In this document: piece by piece, positions 1 to 9,153 of the stretch | How the letters are laid out: the number at the start of each line of letters is the position of its first letter | Position numbering within the stretch: the first letter of the stretch is position 1 | Assembly: GCF_002440555.1 (NCBI RefSeq) | Contig: NZ_DJUR01000008.1 | Coordinates: forward strand, 1-64,000 | Direction of reading: 5' to 3' | Length of the DNA: 64,000 bases | From: Aerococcus sp. UBA6277 | Lineage (GTDB): Bacteria; Bacillota; Bacilli; Lactobacillales; Aerococcaceae | Notes under the pieces: model-generated | Seen by the model: the letters and a program-made list of their open reading frames with translations, nothing else | What the model was told of the DNA's origin: nothing | The model's database searches: none | Made by a program: the position numbers and the translations under genes

Positions 1-46
1 AGTCCTATTTGACGAAGAGCCTCTTTTATATAAGGAGGTGGTGGTT

Positions 47-181
47 TTGGATATGTTGGATGTTTCCATGCAACTGATTGGTAATGTTGGCTTTCCCATA
101 TTCGTGTCGATTTACTTGATGACGCGAACAGAGAAAAAGCTGGATGACCTAATCGCAGCCGTAGAGAAACTAGCACAATAG
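47..181 (+). CDS. YvrJ family small protein
   Basis: A 44-residue protein. It starts at TTG, 8 nt after a strong GGAGG; an in-frame ATG two codons later is the alternative start. The first half is hydrophobic and carries the sequence IGNVGFPIFVSIYLMTR, followed by EKKLDDLIAAVEKL, a short amphipathic helix. The Asn-x-Gly-Phe-Pro pattern, a single membrane segment and a charged coil tail match the YvrJ family (about 40-60 residues, function unknown), often found next to DUF1659/DUF2922 mini-genes in Firmicutes. The reading frame is open to the left window edge, but the ribosome site places the start here. The upstream partner gene, if any, lies outside the window. A bidirectional terminator follows immediately. 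Confidence 0.75.
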   Translation: MDMLDVSMQLIGNVGFPIFVSIYLMTRTEKKLDDLIAAVEKLAQ

Positions 182-231
182 AAAAAGGCGTCTAGCCCAT
201 TCAATTTCGAATGGGGCTAGACACCTTTTTT
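182..231. terminator. Bidirectional intrinsic terminator between yvrJ-like gene and uvrC
   Basis: The stem GTCTAGCCCATTC pairs with GAATGGGGCTAGAC around the loop aatttc (one G bulge). An A-run precedes the stem and a T-run follows it, so it can stop the convergent transcripts on both strands. It sits between two convergent stop codons. Confidence 0.9.
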
Positions 232-239
232 AATGCATG

Positions 240-2135
240 TTACTCACTTAAATCCGGATTAATATCTAACAGAATTTCGTCAACTGCATTCGTTTCGTCA
301 GCATCAACTACTTTAATATCATCAACAAGGCCCTCATTTGCATAAGGCGAGTCTTTTTGCCCGTCCCAAGCAGCCTTATGAATTTCAACAGCCACTTTTT
401 CTGGAATAGATAATGCTTGAATATCCGCAATCTTTGCTTCGCGAACAGCTTTCATCGTTTTAAAGTGACGCAAGACCTTGGTCCGCGTCTTAGGACCCAC
501 GCCGTCAATACCGTCTAATTTAGAAGTAAAGGATTGTTTACTTCTTGTCTTACGGTGGAAGGTAATAGCAAACCGGTGGACCTCATCTTGAATTCGTTGT
601 AAGAGATGGAAGGCCTGTGACCGAGGATCAAGAGGGATAATCGTTAGCGGGTCACCAAAAATTAGGTTGGCCGTCCTATGCTTATCATCCTTAACCATAC
701 CAGCCACTGGAATGTCTAACCCAAGCTCATCTTCCAAGACTTCCCTGGCAGCATTCACTTCAATTGCACCACCATCCATCAAGATTAAATCAGGGAAATC
801 CCCACCTTCTTTCAGGAGTCGACCATACCGGCGACGGATAACTTCTTGGGTTGTCGCAAACTCATTAGATCCATCAACCGTTTTGATCTTGTACTTCCGG
901 TACATAGATTTATTCGGACGCCCGTCCTCATAGGCCACCATCGCCGATACCGGGTTTGTCCCTTGGATATTTGAATGGTCAAAGCTTTCAATGACTTTCA
1001 AGTAAGGCAGGTTCAATGCTTCAGACAATTGGTCGACAGCACCAGTCGTTTTTTGTTCCTTCATAGCCAACAATCTAAATTTATCTAGATGGGCAATCTT
1101 GGCATTTCGTTCCGCCATCTGCAGCATCTTGTGCTTGTCGCCTCGTTTAGGTGTCGATACCTTCACCTCAACCGTATCCGCAATCAAGTCATTGTCCAAG
1201 TTACCCGGCACCAAAATTTCTTTAGGCTTCGTATGATTGGCTTCTTGGTAGAATTGGACGATGTAGGAAGTCAACTCCTCTTCAGGGTCAGAATACACTG
1301 GGAAAAGGGCCGAGTCTCGCTTAATAATAGAAAACTGCCGTAACAAGAATACCTGGATGGAAATCCAGCCTTTGTCAAAGTAAAAGGCGAAGACATCACG
1401 GTCGTTGTATTGCTTAGACATGATATTTTGCGGTTCGACAGTTTGTTCAATATAGTTGATTTGATCACGGTACTCAGCAGCCCGTTCAAACTGCAAGTCT
1501 TCAGAAGCAGCGGTCATTTTCTCTTTCAAATCATCTTTAATATTCTTCACATCACCATTTAGGAAACGGCGAATCCGTGCTTTCTGAGCCTCATATTCTT
1601 CAACCGGCACTTCATGGTCGCAAGGGCCAATACATTGTCCAAGGTGGTAATAGAAACATGCACGCTTCTCATTCTTCCCGCACTTACGCAAAGGATAAGT
1701 CTTCTGCAGCAAATCGAGGGTACCGGATGCCGCATAAATGTTCGGATAGGGACCAAAGTACTCGCCACCATCATCTTCCACCACAGACGTAATAATCATC
1801 TGCGGATCGCGCTCCTTGGTAATCTTGATATAAGGATACATAGTCCCATGCTTCAAGCGAATATTAAAGTGAGGCTGGTGTTTCTTAATCAGATTAATCT
1901 CCAGCAGCAAACTCTCTTTATCTGTTTGCGTGACAATATAGTCAAAATGGTCAATCTCACTCACAAGCTGAGCCGTCTTACCAGTATGGGTCGACTTGAA
2001 ATAAGAACGGACACGATTTTTTAAATTCTTCGCCTTACCAATATAAATAATCTGGTCATCAGCATTCTTCATAATGTAGCAACCAGGCAAAGTTGGTACA
2101 AGGGTTAACAAATTCTCAATTAACTCACTAGCCAT
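240..2135 (-). CDS. uvrC: Excinuclease ABC subunit C
   Basis: UvrC makes the dual incisions on either side of a DNA lesion after UvrA2B loading in nucleotide excision repair. The 631-residue protein (E. coli 610) has the N-terminal GIY-YIG nuclease domain (here GCY at 18-20, YIG at 31-33, Arg41), a UVR motif for UvrB binding near 205-235, the RNase H-like second nuclease in the centre (ESFDHSNIQG region), and a C-terminal helix-hairpin-helix pair around DGIDGVGPKTR. A longer open frame adds 16 residues upstream. I chose the ATG giving MASELIENLL because AAAGGAGG lies 6-7 nt before it and the family begins there. The gene is alone in its orientation and is probably transcribed from the extended -10 promoter about 100 bp upstream. 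Confidence 0.97.
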   Translation of the reverse strand: MASELIENLLTLVPTLPGCYIMKNADDQIIYIGKAKNLKNRVRSYFKSTHTGKTAQLVSEIDHFDYIVTQTDKESLLLEINLIKKHQPHFNIRLKHGTMYPYIKITKERDPQMIITSVVEDDGGEYFGPYPNIYAASGTLDLLQKTYPLRKCGKNEKRACFYYHLGQCIGPCDHEVPVEEYEAQKARIRRFLNGDVKNIKDDLKEKMTAASEDLQFERAAEYRDQINYIEQTVEPQNIMSKQYNDRDVFAFYFDKGWISIQVFLLRQFSIIKRDSALFPVYSDPEEELTSYIVQFYQEANHTKPKEILVPGNLDNDLIADTVEVKVSTPKRGDKHKMLQMAERNAKIAHLDKFRLLAMKEQKTTGAVDQLSEALNLPYLKVIESFDHSNIQGTNPVSAMVAYEDGRPNKSMYRKYKIKTVDGSNEFATTQEVIRRRYGRLLKEGGDFPDLILMDGGAIEVNAAREVLEDELGLDIPVAGMVKDDKHRTANLIFGDPLTIIPLDPRSQAFHLLQRIQDEVHRFAITFHRKTRSKQSFTSKLDGIDGVGPKTRTKVLRHFKTMKAVREAKIADIQALSIPEKVAVEIHKAAWDGQKDSPYANEGLVDDIKVVDADETNAVDEILLDINPDLSE

Positions 2136-2234
2136 CCTTGGCCTCCTTTCGTCAATAATAGCGGCCCTAGCATTAGACCACAAAGTTTCGTAATTTAAAT
2201 TTCAGGATAAGTATTTTTTCCTATTCAATCCAAA

Positions 2235-2243
2235 ATTATACCA
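2235..2243 (-). promoter_or_regulatory. Candidate extended -10 promoter of uvrC
   Basis: On the minus strand TGGTATAAT is a perfect extended -10 (TGn plus TATAAT). No good -35 is visible at 16-18 nt. It would give a 5' leader of about 90 nt to the chosen uvrC start. Confidence 0.5.
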
Positions 2244-2320
2244 CGCAGCAATGGTTTTTGGCAGTAATTTGAATGCTGGGGTGGAATAGTAGCTTAGAGT
2301 GGGTATATTTCACCTTTGTG

Positions 2321-2402
2321 TTATAAGGATTGGGCTTGATATGGTAAAATATACAACAAAGCTAGCAAGTACAGGGTGGCCCTTTTTCAAGAGGGCTACT
2401 TG
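2321..2402 (+). promoter_or_regulatory. Promoter and leader hairpin upstream of the metallophosphoesterase gene
   Basis: A weak -35 TTATAA and a -10 TAAAAT (spacing 18) precede a two-part inverted repeat: CAAGTA pairs with TACTTG, enclosing GCCCT pairing with AGGGC. There is no T-run, so it is a leader stem-loop and not an obvious terminator. Nothing else is seen in the 336-bp uvrC-metallophosphoesterase gap apart from the uvrC promoter. Confidence 0.35.
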
Positions 2403-2471
2403 TAGATAAAGTAAATTTCCTAGGCTGGGTGAGATTTGAGTTTGGGAAATAAAAACCAAGGAGGAATTATT

Positions 2472-3833
2472 ATGGCAAAAAAATCAGCTTTCAACACTTT
2501 ATTAGGCTTGGGTACCTTAGCGTTAGGTGCTGCTTATGTTAGGTGGCAAAATTATACTGTTGGAACGACAGATTACTTTGTCGAGAATCCTCGTTTCAAG
2601 GACAGTTTGAATGGCTTTACCATTGCCCACCTGTCTGACTTACACCTACCTGATCAAAATGTAGACTTGAATGATATTTTAGATCATGTCTATGAAATGC
2701 AACCGAATATCATTGCGATTACAGGAGATATTATCCAAACGGATGCGTCTAATATAGACGAAGCGACGCTGTTTACTTTCTTTAAAGCTTTAACAGATAT
2801 CGCGCCAACTTTTGCGACTTTTGGTAACCATGACGCGGCGTCCTTACAATACAATCTTTTAATTCGGACTATGGGGGCAGCAGGAATTGTTCACTTAAAT
2901 GACCGAGCCATTACCTATACTTATAAGGGTCAACCGCTGACCTTGATAGGCTTAGATGATAAAATGAACAAGTACTTCCTAACTGGGGATGCCTTGAGAA
3001 CAGTGGATTTAACAGCTGAGCAAATGGCTCAACCCAAAATTCTATTGGCCCACCATCCTGAAGCCTTCTTGCGTTATCATGAAAATATCAATAAATCACC
3101 TGATTTGGTTTTATCAGGTCATGCCCATGGTGGTCAAATTCGTGTACCAGGAATCGGTGGTTTATTCGCGCCTAACCAAGGGAAATTACCCAAGTATACA
3201 GCAGGTGTTTTCTACTTACCAGGTAACCCTGACAAACAAATGGTGGTTTCACGAGGGATTGGGGCATCAAGCTTCCCAATTCGTTTAAACAACCGTCCAG
3301 AAGTGATTGCAGTCCATTTAACAACGGATATTGACCGGGCTGTTGACGGGTTGACTAAATCCATTGATTACATCACTGAGCAAGAGGGTGGGATAACCTT
3401 TCAGCAATTAGAATCCCAATACCTAGCCCGCAAAAAAGAACGTGCGCAAGCGCAAGGATACTTTTCGGTGAATCCGGAGGCTACTAGTAGCCCAGAAATT
3501 ATTGAGGCCATTGATGAAGAAACAAACGCTGCTGCTTATACATTGCTACCAAATGAGGGTGAAGAAGACATGACAGATCCAAGAGAAAATCCTTTTGTAG
3601 ACAACGATGACTTTGATGATGACGTAGTAGACCGCACAAGTATTGATGCACCAAAATACGAGGCTGACGAAGACAAAGTACCGCATAACCCAAGTATGAA
3701 GTCGTCTTATATCTTGTTGGACCCAGAGACAAATGAAAAAACAGTCGTAGATAAAAACGTAAATGCAGAGAAAATTTTCTCTGATAATTTAAATGAAGAT
3801 GTATTTATTGTGAGGGACCCTAAGAAAAAGTAG
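2472..3833 (+). CDS. Membrane-anchored metallophosphoesterase (YkuE-like) with acidic C-terminal extension
   Basis: A calcineurin-like metallophosphoesterase. Metal-ligand motifs appear in order: HLSDLH (Asp56, His58), ITGDI, GNHD, HHPE and GHAHGGQ. The first about 25 residues are a hydrophobic anchor, so the catalytic domain probably faces outside. The arrangement resembles YkuE/YaeI enzymes; the substrate cannot be told from sequence. The 453-residue product is about 150 residues longer than those relatives. The extra C-terminal part is strongly acidic and low-complexity (for example DNDDFDDDVVD) and ends with a basic PKKK. An upstream in-frame TTG exists, but the ATG behind AAGGAGG at 8 nt is preferred. 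Followed by its own terminator, so monocistronic. Confidence 0.85.
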   Translation: MAKKSAFNTLLGLGTLALGAAYVRWQNYTVGTTDYFVENPRFKDSLNGFTIAHLSDLHLPDQNVDLNDILDHVYEMQPNIIAITGDIIQTDASNIDEATLFTFFKALTDIAPTFATFGNHDAASLQYNLLIRTMGAAGIVHLNDRAITYTYKGQPLTLIGLDDKMNKYFLTGDALRTVDLTAEQMAQPKILLAHHPEAFLRYHENINKSPDLVLSGHAHGGQIRVPGIGGLFAPNQGKLPKYTAGVFYLPGNPDKQMVVSRGIGASSFPIRLNNRPEVIAVHLTTDIDRAVDGLTKSIDYITEQEGGITFQQLESQYLARKKERAQAQGYFSVNPEATSSPEIIEAIDEETNAAAYTLLPNEGEEDMTDPRENPFVDNDDFDDDVVDRTSIDAPKYEADEDKVPHNPSMKSSYILLDPETNEKTVVDKNVNAEKIFSDNLNEDVFIVRDPKKK

Positions 3834-3847
3834 GGGTTACATACTTA

Positions 3848-3880
3848 CAAGAGAGGGCCTAACCATGGCCCTTGTCTTTT
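3848..3880 (+). terminator. Intrinsic terminator after metallophosphoesterase gene
   Basis: AGAGGGCC and GGCCCTTGTC form a stem around taaccat, followed by TTTT. Confidence 0.6.
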
Positions 3881-3946
3881 GTACAGGGTCTCAAAGCAAT
3901 CGCAATTGTTAAATCAAATCAATAGATAAAGAAATAGAGGACAAAA

Positions 3947-5305
3947 ATGACGGAAAATGATACACAAATGACTGATTTTGTAAGCCAATTACCTAATGGG
4001 CTTCAAGACAAATGGCAGTCAGCTGGCTTTGGCCAAGCAACTGACATCCAAACTGAGACCTTCCAACCCATGTATGATGCCCAAAGTGTGATTGCATCAG
4101 CACCAACAGGTTCAGGGAAAACCTTGGCTTATTTACTACCGGTCTTAAGCAGAATGTTGGCTGAAAGAGAGGCGTCTGAAGGTCAATACAATGGGGGCTT
4201 GAAACTGATTGTTTTAGTACCTTCACAAGAATTGGCTTCCCAAGTGGGGGACGTGGTCCAATCCTGGGCACGCGCTGTTGACTTTAAAGCTATGAAAATT
4301 ATTGGTGGTGCCAATGTGAAACGACAAATCGAAAAGATTCGGGAAAGACCGGATATTATTGTCGGTACTTCAGGCCGGATGATTGAGTTGATTGATCAAC
4401 GTAAATTGAAGGTTCATGAAGTGGATACCATTATTATTGATGAGGCAGATGCCTTGTTAGATGAAGAACATATCGGCCAAACCAAGCAATTAGTTAAAAA
4501 ATTACCAGGTAGAGTACAAGTGGCTTTATTTTCAGCCACAGTGCCTGATACATTAGCTGGCTTAGCGAGTGATTTGTTGTCTGAACCAGTGGTTGAATTA
4601 GCGGCTGAAAAAATCGGTTCTGCCTTTGAAAAGCAAAGACAAGATGGCTATATCACTGTTCCTGTTCGTAAACGTGACGATATGTTACGGCGACTTGCCC
4701 AAGTTGAAGGGATGCAGGCTTTAGTCTTTGTTCGTACGGTAGCTGAAATTGAACAGTTGCAACAAAAATTACAGTTCAACCATATTCAAACGGCTTACTT
4801 GCATTCAAAGATGGCGGCGCAAAACCGTCAGCAAGCTATTGCCAAGTTCACAAAGGGTGTATACACTTATCTATTTACAACGGATGTGGCGGCTCGTGGT
4901 TTGGATATTGAAGACCTACCTCTGGTGATTCAGTATGATTTACCAGCGACGCCTGAACAATATACCCACCGGGCTGGGCGGACTGGCCGCATGGGGAAAG
5001 CTGGACTGGTCTTGACTTTCGTTAATGATCGTTCGCTTAGACATTTGAAGAAGCAGGTTGGTGAGGATATTCAGCTGACACCATTCTATACTTATGGGGG
5101 TCAATTGACGGACCAGGTACCGAGTGCGGGCCAGAACGACGAAGATCACCCCCTTTTACAGGAAGAAAAAGAGGAGGCGACTGTTAAGGCAAAAGCGCGG
5201 GTGAAAAAACCGAAACAAGCGAATAAAGCGACACCGGCTAAGGCGCGGAAGAAAAACCGTAAGCGGGATAATAAGAATAAAGGGGCTAGACGGCACAAGG
5301 GTTAA
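3947..5305 (+). CDS. DEAD-box RNA helicase, YfmL-like
   Basis: ATP-dependent RNA unwinding, probably in ribosome assembly or RNA turnover. The 452-residue protein shows the helicase motifs in order: Q-motif region, Walker A APTGSGKT, PSQELA, the DEAD box, SAT, a VFVRT strand, RGLDIEDLP and HRAGRTGRMG. The stretch IIGGANVKRQIEKI plus VEGMQALVFVR is close to B. subtilis YfmL, which is shorter (about 376 residues). The extra C-terminal part is a Lys/Arg/Ala-rich tail typical of RNA-binding extensions. Start ATG with AGAGGA upstream. No clear terminator before glmU, though a weak TACAAT -10 lies between them. Confidence 0.9.
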   Translation: MTENDTQMTDFVSQLPNGLQDKWQSAGFGQATDIQTETFQPMYDAQSVIASAPTGSGKTLAYLLPVLSRMLAEREASEGQYNGGLKLIVLVPSQELASQVGDVVQSWARAVDFKAMKIIGGANVKRQIEKIRERPDIIVGTSGRMIELIDQRKLKVHEVDTIIIDEADALLDEEHIGQTKQLVKKLPGRVQVALFSATVPDTLAGLASDLLSEPVVELAAEKIGSAFEKQRQDGYITVPVRKRDDMLRRLAQVEGMQALVFVRTVAEIEQLQQKLQFNHIQTAYLHSKMAAQNRQQAIAKFTKGVYTYLFTTDVAARGLDIEDLPLVIQYDLPATPEQYTHRAGRTGRMGKAGLVLTFVNDRSLRHLKKQVGEDIQLTPFYTYGGQLTDQVPSAGQNDEDHPLLQEEKEEATVKAKARVKKPKQANKATPAKARKKNRKRDNKNKGARRHKG

Positions 5306-5407
5306 TCTGGACTGGTCGAAAGCCTTGGAATTCGATACAATGAAGTAGTAATAATCGGTTATATATTGAATAGTAAATGAATGATTTTAGAGGAGTGAAT
5401 GTACATA

Positions 5408-6787
5408 ATGAGCAACCGTTATGCAGTAATTCTAGCAGCAGGTAAAGGGACTCGTATGAAGTCTAAATTGTATAAGGTGTTACACCCAGTTGCGGGTAAA
5501 CCTATGGTAGACCACGTTTTGACTAGTGTGAATGATGCTGGGATTGATGAAGTGGTGACGATTGTTGGTCATGGTGCGGAAGCGGTCCAAGAGTTATTGG
5601 GCGACCGTACGGCTTATACAACGCAAACGGAGCAGTTGGGTACTGGTCATGCGGTACAACAAGCGGCGAGTGAATTGGCTGATAAAGAAGGTACGACTTT
5701 AGTCATTTGTGGTGATACGCCTTTATTTACAGCGGATACGATTGCGCGTTTGTTAGATGTGCATGAGAAAGCTGGCTTTAAAGCGACAATTTTAACTGCG
5801 CCTGCTGATGATCCGACTGGGTACGGTCGTATTGTCCGTGATAAAGAGGGACAAGTGGTGAAAATTGTTGAGCAAAAAGATGCTAATAATGCTGAAAAAT
5901 TAATTACTGAAATTAACACAGGAACATATGTTTTTGATAATGCTTTATTATTCGACGCTTTAAATAAAGTCGGTAATGACAATGCGCAAGGTGAATACTA
6001 CTTGCCAGATGTGATTGAAATCTTGAAGGAAGCTGGCGAGGCTGTTGGGGCCTTCCAAATGGATAACCTAGATGAGTCACTTGGGGTAAATGACCGTGTG
6101 GCTTTAGCGCAAGCTAACAAAACCATGTTTAAACGTATTAACGAATACCATATGCGCAATGGGGTAACGATTGTAGACCCGGATGCGGTTTATATCGAAG
6201 CGGGCGTTGAAATTGGCGCGGATACAGTGATTCAACCAAATGTATATCTTAAAGGGGACACTGTGATTGGTGAAGATTGCCATATTTACGAAGGGACAAC
6301 AATCCGTGATTCTAAGATTGGTGACCGTGTGAAAGTCCGTGCTTCTGAAATTGAAGAAAGCCAAGTGAAGGATGGCGTGGATATTGGGCCAAATGCTCAC
6401 TTACGTCCGGCATCTGTTATTGATGAAAATGCCCATATCGGAAACTTTGTGGAAATTAAAAAAGCACATATTGGTGCGGGCACTAAGGTCGGTCATTTAA
6501 CTTATATTGGTGACGCAACTTTAGGCAAAAATATCAATGTTTCTTGTGGTGTGATTTTTGCAAACTACGACGGTGTCAACAAACACCATTCAACAATCGG
6601 GGACAACTCATTTATCGGATCTGACGTGACGATCATTTCACCTGTAAATGTTGAAGCCAATGCCTTCTTAGCAGCTGGTTCAACGATTACCAAAGATGTC
6701 CCAAGCAAGGCTTTAGGGATTGCCCGTTCACGTCAAGAAAATAAAGATGGTTTTTGGGATAGATTACCAATTGGTAAAAAAGACTAA
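5408..6787 (+). CDS. glmU: Bifunctional GlcNAc-1-phosphate uridyltransferase / GlcN-1-phosphate acetyltransferase
   Basis: Makes UDP-N-acetylglucosamine for peptidoglycan and teichoic acids: it acetylates glucosamine-1-phosphate, then transfers UMP. The N-terminal pyrophosphorylase half has [20 protein letters not shown] and GDTPL. The second half, from about residue 250, consists of hexapeptide repeats of a left-handed beta helix ending in the acetyltransferase active region (NYDG, SDVTI, AAGSTIT). Length 459 versus 456 in E. coli. An ATG three codons upstream touches the AGGAG, so the second ATG at about 10 nt spacing is taken as the start. The glmU-prs order is standard in Firmicutes. Confidence 0.97.
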   Translation: MSNRYAVILAAGKGTRMKSKLYKVLHPVAGKPMVDHVLTSVNDAGIDEVVTIVGHGAEAVQELLGDRTAYTTQTEQLGTGHAVQQAASELADKEGTTLVICGDTPLFTADTIARLLDVHEKAGFKATILTAPADDPTGYGRIVRDKEGQVVKIVEQKDANNAEKLITEINTGTYVFDNALLFDALNKVGNDNAQGEYYLPDVIEILKEAGEAVGAFQMDNLDESLGVNDRVALAQANKTMFKRINEYHMRNGVTIVDPDAVYIEAGVEIGADTVIQPNVYLKGDTVIGEDCHIYEGTTIRDSKIGDRVKVRASEIEESQVKDGVDIGPNAHLRPASVIDENAHIGNFVEIKKAHIGAGTKVGHLTYIGDATLGKNINVSCGVIFANYDGVNKHHSTIGDNSFIGSDVTIISPVNVEANAFLAAGSTITKDVPSKALGIARSRQENKDGFWDRLPIGKKD

Positions 6788-6856
6788 GGTTGCAAACACT
6801 TTAACCAAATTCACATTTTTCGATTCGCTATTTAGCTAACAATCATCGTTCTTCTA

Positions 6857-6865
6857 TGGTAGAAT
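6857..6865 (+). promoter_or_regulatory. Extended -10 promoter of prs
   Basis: TGGTAGAAT (TGn plus TAGAAT) lies 47 bp before the prs start. No consensus -35 at the proper distance. Confidence 0.55.
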
Positions 6866-6912
6866 AGTTACGATAAGAGTGTCTGAGCATTCAGTATTGT
6901 GGAGGGAAAAAA

Positions 6913-7908
6913 ATGTCAGAATCTATAGTCGATCATGGACTAAAAATCTTTTCATTGAGTTCAAACAAAGAACTTGCTGAAAAAATTGCAACTTCAATGG
7001 GCGTAGAGTTAGGTCATATGTCGGTATCACACTTTAGTGATGGTGAAATTAAAATTGCAATTGAGGAATCAATTCGTGGGGATAATGTTTATATTATCCA
7101 ATCAACATCTGATCCAGTAAATGATAACTTGATGGAATTGTTAATCATGATTGATGCTTGTCGTCGAGCAAGCGCCAAAGCAATTAACGTAGTTATTCCT
7201 TACTTTGGTTACGCACGCCAAGACCGTAAGGCGCAGCCACGTGAACCAATCACAGCTAAGTTAGTAGCGCGTATGATGGAAAATGCTGGTGCAACCCGTA
7301 TTCTTGCGTTAGACTTACATGCTGCACAAATTCAAGGTTTCTTTGAAGCACCTGTTGATCACCTTTACGGTGCGCCATTACTAGCTGAATACTTCTTAAC
7401 CAATGAAAGATACACTGATTCAGACATCGTTGTTGTTTCACCTGACCATGGTGGGGTTACACGTGCACGTAAACTAGCTGAATTCTTAAAAGCACCGATT
7501 GCCATTATCGATAAGCGTCGACCTAAAGCAAACGTTGCTGAAGTGATGAATATTGTTGGGGACGTTGCCAACCGTCACGCCATCATCATCGATGACATGA
7601 TTGACACAGCGGGTACCATTACCCTTGCAGCATCAGCAATCAAAGACGCGGGCGCATTATCTGTTGTGGCTTGTTGTACGCACCCAGTTTTATCTGGTCC
7701 AGCTATCCAACGCTTGGAAGATTCAGTATTAGATGAAGTTGTCGTTTCCGATTCAATCTACTTAACAGATGAAAAACGTATCGACAAAATCAAACAAGTA
7801 ACAGTATCTGAATTAATCGCGGAAGCCATTGTACGTATCCACGAAAATCGTTCAGTATCACCATTATTCAACGAAAAATTCGAAGGCATGCACCACGTCA
7901 TTGAATAA
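6913..7908 (+). CDS. prs: Ribose-phosphate pyrophosphokinase
   Basis: Converts ribose-5-phosphate and ATP into PRPP, the precursor for nucleotides, His and Trp. The 331-residue protein has the class I features: ACRRASA, YARQDRK flexible loop, [11 protein letters not shown] metal/ATP site and the PRPP loop [12 protein letters not shown] (here [13 protein letters not shown]). It is slightly longer than the 317-residue B. subtilis enzyme because of a short C-terminal tail. GGAGGG precedes the ATG. It supplies PRPP to hpt and, through pyrimidine synthesis, connects with carAB elsewhere in the window. Confidence 0.97.
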   Translation: MSESIVDHGLKIFSLSSNKELAEKIATSMGVELGHMSVSHFSDGEIKIAIEESIRGDNVYIIQSTSDPVNDNLMELLIMIDACRRASAKAINVVIPYFGYARQDRKAQPREPITAKLVARMMENAGATRILALDLHAAQIQGFFEAPVDHLYGAPLLAEYFLTNERYTDSDIVVVSPDHGGVTRARKLAEFLKAPIAIIDKRRPKANVAEVMNIVGDVANRHAIIIDDMIDTAGTITLAASAIKDAGALSVVACCTHPVLSGPAIQRLEDSVLDEVVVSDSIYLTDEKRIDKIKQVTVSELIAEAIVRIHENRSVSPLFNEKFEGMHHVIE

Positions 7909-7938
7909 GCCCTTTGATGAATGAGTGATAGATAAATT

Positions 7939-7980
7939 GAAAAGAGCGGTCCTACCATTGCTGGCGGGACTGCTCTTTTA
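7939..7980 (+). terminator. Intrinsic terminator after prs
   Basis: AAAAGAGCGGTCC pairs with GGGACTGCTCTTTT around a loop of about 13 nt, ending in a T-run. Confidence 0.8.
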
Positions 7981-7992
7981 TTGTCTTGGCAA

Positions 7993-8061
7993 TTCCCGCA
8001 CCTAGAAATCTTGGAGCGGTATGCTACAATGGTTTTATTGTAAATTATTCAGGTGCGGGAA
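7993..8061 (+). promoter_or_regulatory. Promoter of the AEC permease gene bracketed by an 11-bp inverted repeat
   Basis: TTCCCGCACCT (7993-8003) and AGGTGCGGGAA (8051-8061) are perfect inverted copies 47 bp apart. Between them lies TGCTACAAT, an extended -10 (8022-8030). The arms could be two half-sites for a repressor or activator, or pair in the RNA if transcription starts upstream. CTTGGC and GCCAAG form a further outer pair. Confidence 0.5.
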
Positions 8062-8125
8062 AAGTCGTAGTCCCTTGTATTCACGCCAAGCCTTTGTCAA
8101 AAACATTATATATTGGAGGAAATTT

Positions 8126-9067
8126 ATGTTTGGTAACTTTATGATCGGGTTTAATGCAGTCATGCCGATGTTAATCTATATGCTTTTTGGTCAGTTTTTT
8201 GCTCAAGCAGGGATGATTAAGCAAGAATCCTTCCAAGACTTTAATAAAGCCTTATTTAAAATTTTGCTACCAATCAACTTATTCACAAATATTTATAAGT
8301 CTGATTTCAAGCAATCATTCAATGGCTATGCCTTGACCTATATCCTTGTCATCGCTTTGACCCTATACTTTATTCTAGCCTTTATTATCCCAAGGGTATC
8401 CGGTGACAGGACTCGTTATGGGGTGATGCTACAGGGGTCAGTCAGAGCTAACGCCATCCTATTTGGTTTACCCTTAGGGACATCTCTATTGGGTGAAGAA
8501 AATATGGGTATGGTAACTATTACTTTAGCCATCATCGTGCCCTTTTGGAATATCATGTCGGTTATTGGTTTTTCCTTGTATTCAGAAGATAAAGTCTCTT
8601 TTAAACAGATGGGTAAAAGTATTATCACTAACCCAATGGTGATTGCCACGTTTATTGGTTTGATTGTTGTTTTACTGGGTCTACAATTTCCAGAAGCCAT
8701 CAATACTTCTTTAACCAATATTAACCGTATGGTATCACCGCTTGCCTTAATGGTCATGGGTGGGACTTTCTCTTTTGCTAAATTGAAAGATGTCGATTTT
8801 GCCTTAATCTTTACGGTAACCAATAAATTGATTATTATTCCTCTAATTGGACTTACCCTCGGTGCTATTCTAGGATTTAGAGGGGATGCAATCATCTCTA
8901 TTCTGATTGCCTTCGCTGGGCCAACGGCTGTATCGTCTTATGCTCAAGCCGTTGCGGCGGACGGAGACGGGGACTTAGCCAACCAAACAGTGGTGTTTAC
9001 GACCATTTTTTCTATGATTACCTTGGTATTCTTGATTACATTGATGAAAACATTCGGTTTATTCTAA
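8126..9067 (+). CDS. AEC-family permease (auxin efflux carrier / malate permease type)
   Basis: A polytopic membrane protein of 313 residues with about ten hydrophobic segments, arranged as two halves of five. The C-terminal half contains the family's LALMVMGG stretch and a FAGPTAVSSYAQAVA motif. AEC transporters of lactic acid bacteria include malate/organic-acid carriers (MleP, YfdV types); the substrate is not determinable here. An open frame extends 35 codons upstream, but the start MFGNFMIGF follows TTGGAGGA at about 7 nt and matches the family N terminus. Convergent with ldh across a shared terminator. A marked inverted repeat surrounds its promoter. Confidence 0.85.
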   Translation: MFGNFMIGFNAVMPMLIYMLFGQFFAQAGMIKQESFQDFNKALFKILLPINLFTNIYKSDFKQSFNGYALTYILVIALTLYFILAFIIPRVSGDRTRYGVMLQGSVRANAILFGLPLGTSLLGEENMGMVTITLAIIVPFWNIMSVIGFSLYSEDKVSFKQMGKSIITNPMVIATFIGLIVVLLGLQFPEAINTSLTNINRMVSPLALMVMGGTFSFAKLKDVDFALIFTVTNKLIIIPLIGLTLGAILGFRGDAIISILIAFAGPTAVSSYAQAVAADGDGDLANQTVVFTTIFSMITLVFLITLMKTFGLF

Positions 9068-9080
9068 TAAAACAGAAAGT

Positions 9081-9115
9081 AAAACCCCCTAAGTCGCGGA
9101 ACTTAGGGGGTTTTA
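9081..9115. terminator. Bidirectional terminator between AEC permease gene and ldh
   Basis: AAAACCCCCTAAGT and ACTTAGGGGGTTTT form a perfect 14-bp stem with loop cgcgga. A-run and T-run flank it, so it serves both converging genes. Confidence 0.95.
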
Positions 9116-9153
9116 TTATTAATACGCTTCTTGTAGTAGATTGAATTGGGCAA

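Noticed and set aside
1614..2024. 136-residue open frame opposite uvrC
   Set aside because: Lies entirely on the antisense strand of uvrC, has no family motif or ribosome site and its composition mirrors the uvrC codons.
2366..2402. Possible T-box or riboswitch before the metallophosphoesterase gene
   Set aside because: The AGGGTGG-like stretch lacks the T-box sequence and a terminator; only a simple two-part stem is present.
8416..8895. 159-residue frame antisense to the AEC permease gene
   Set aside because: Antisense shadow of a well-supported membrane protein gene; no ribosome site.
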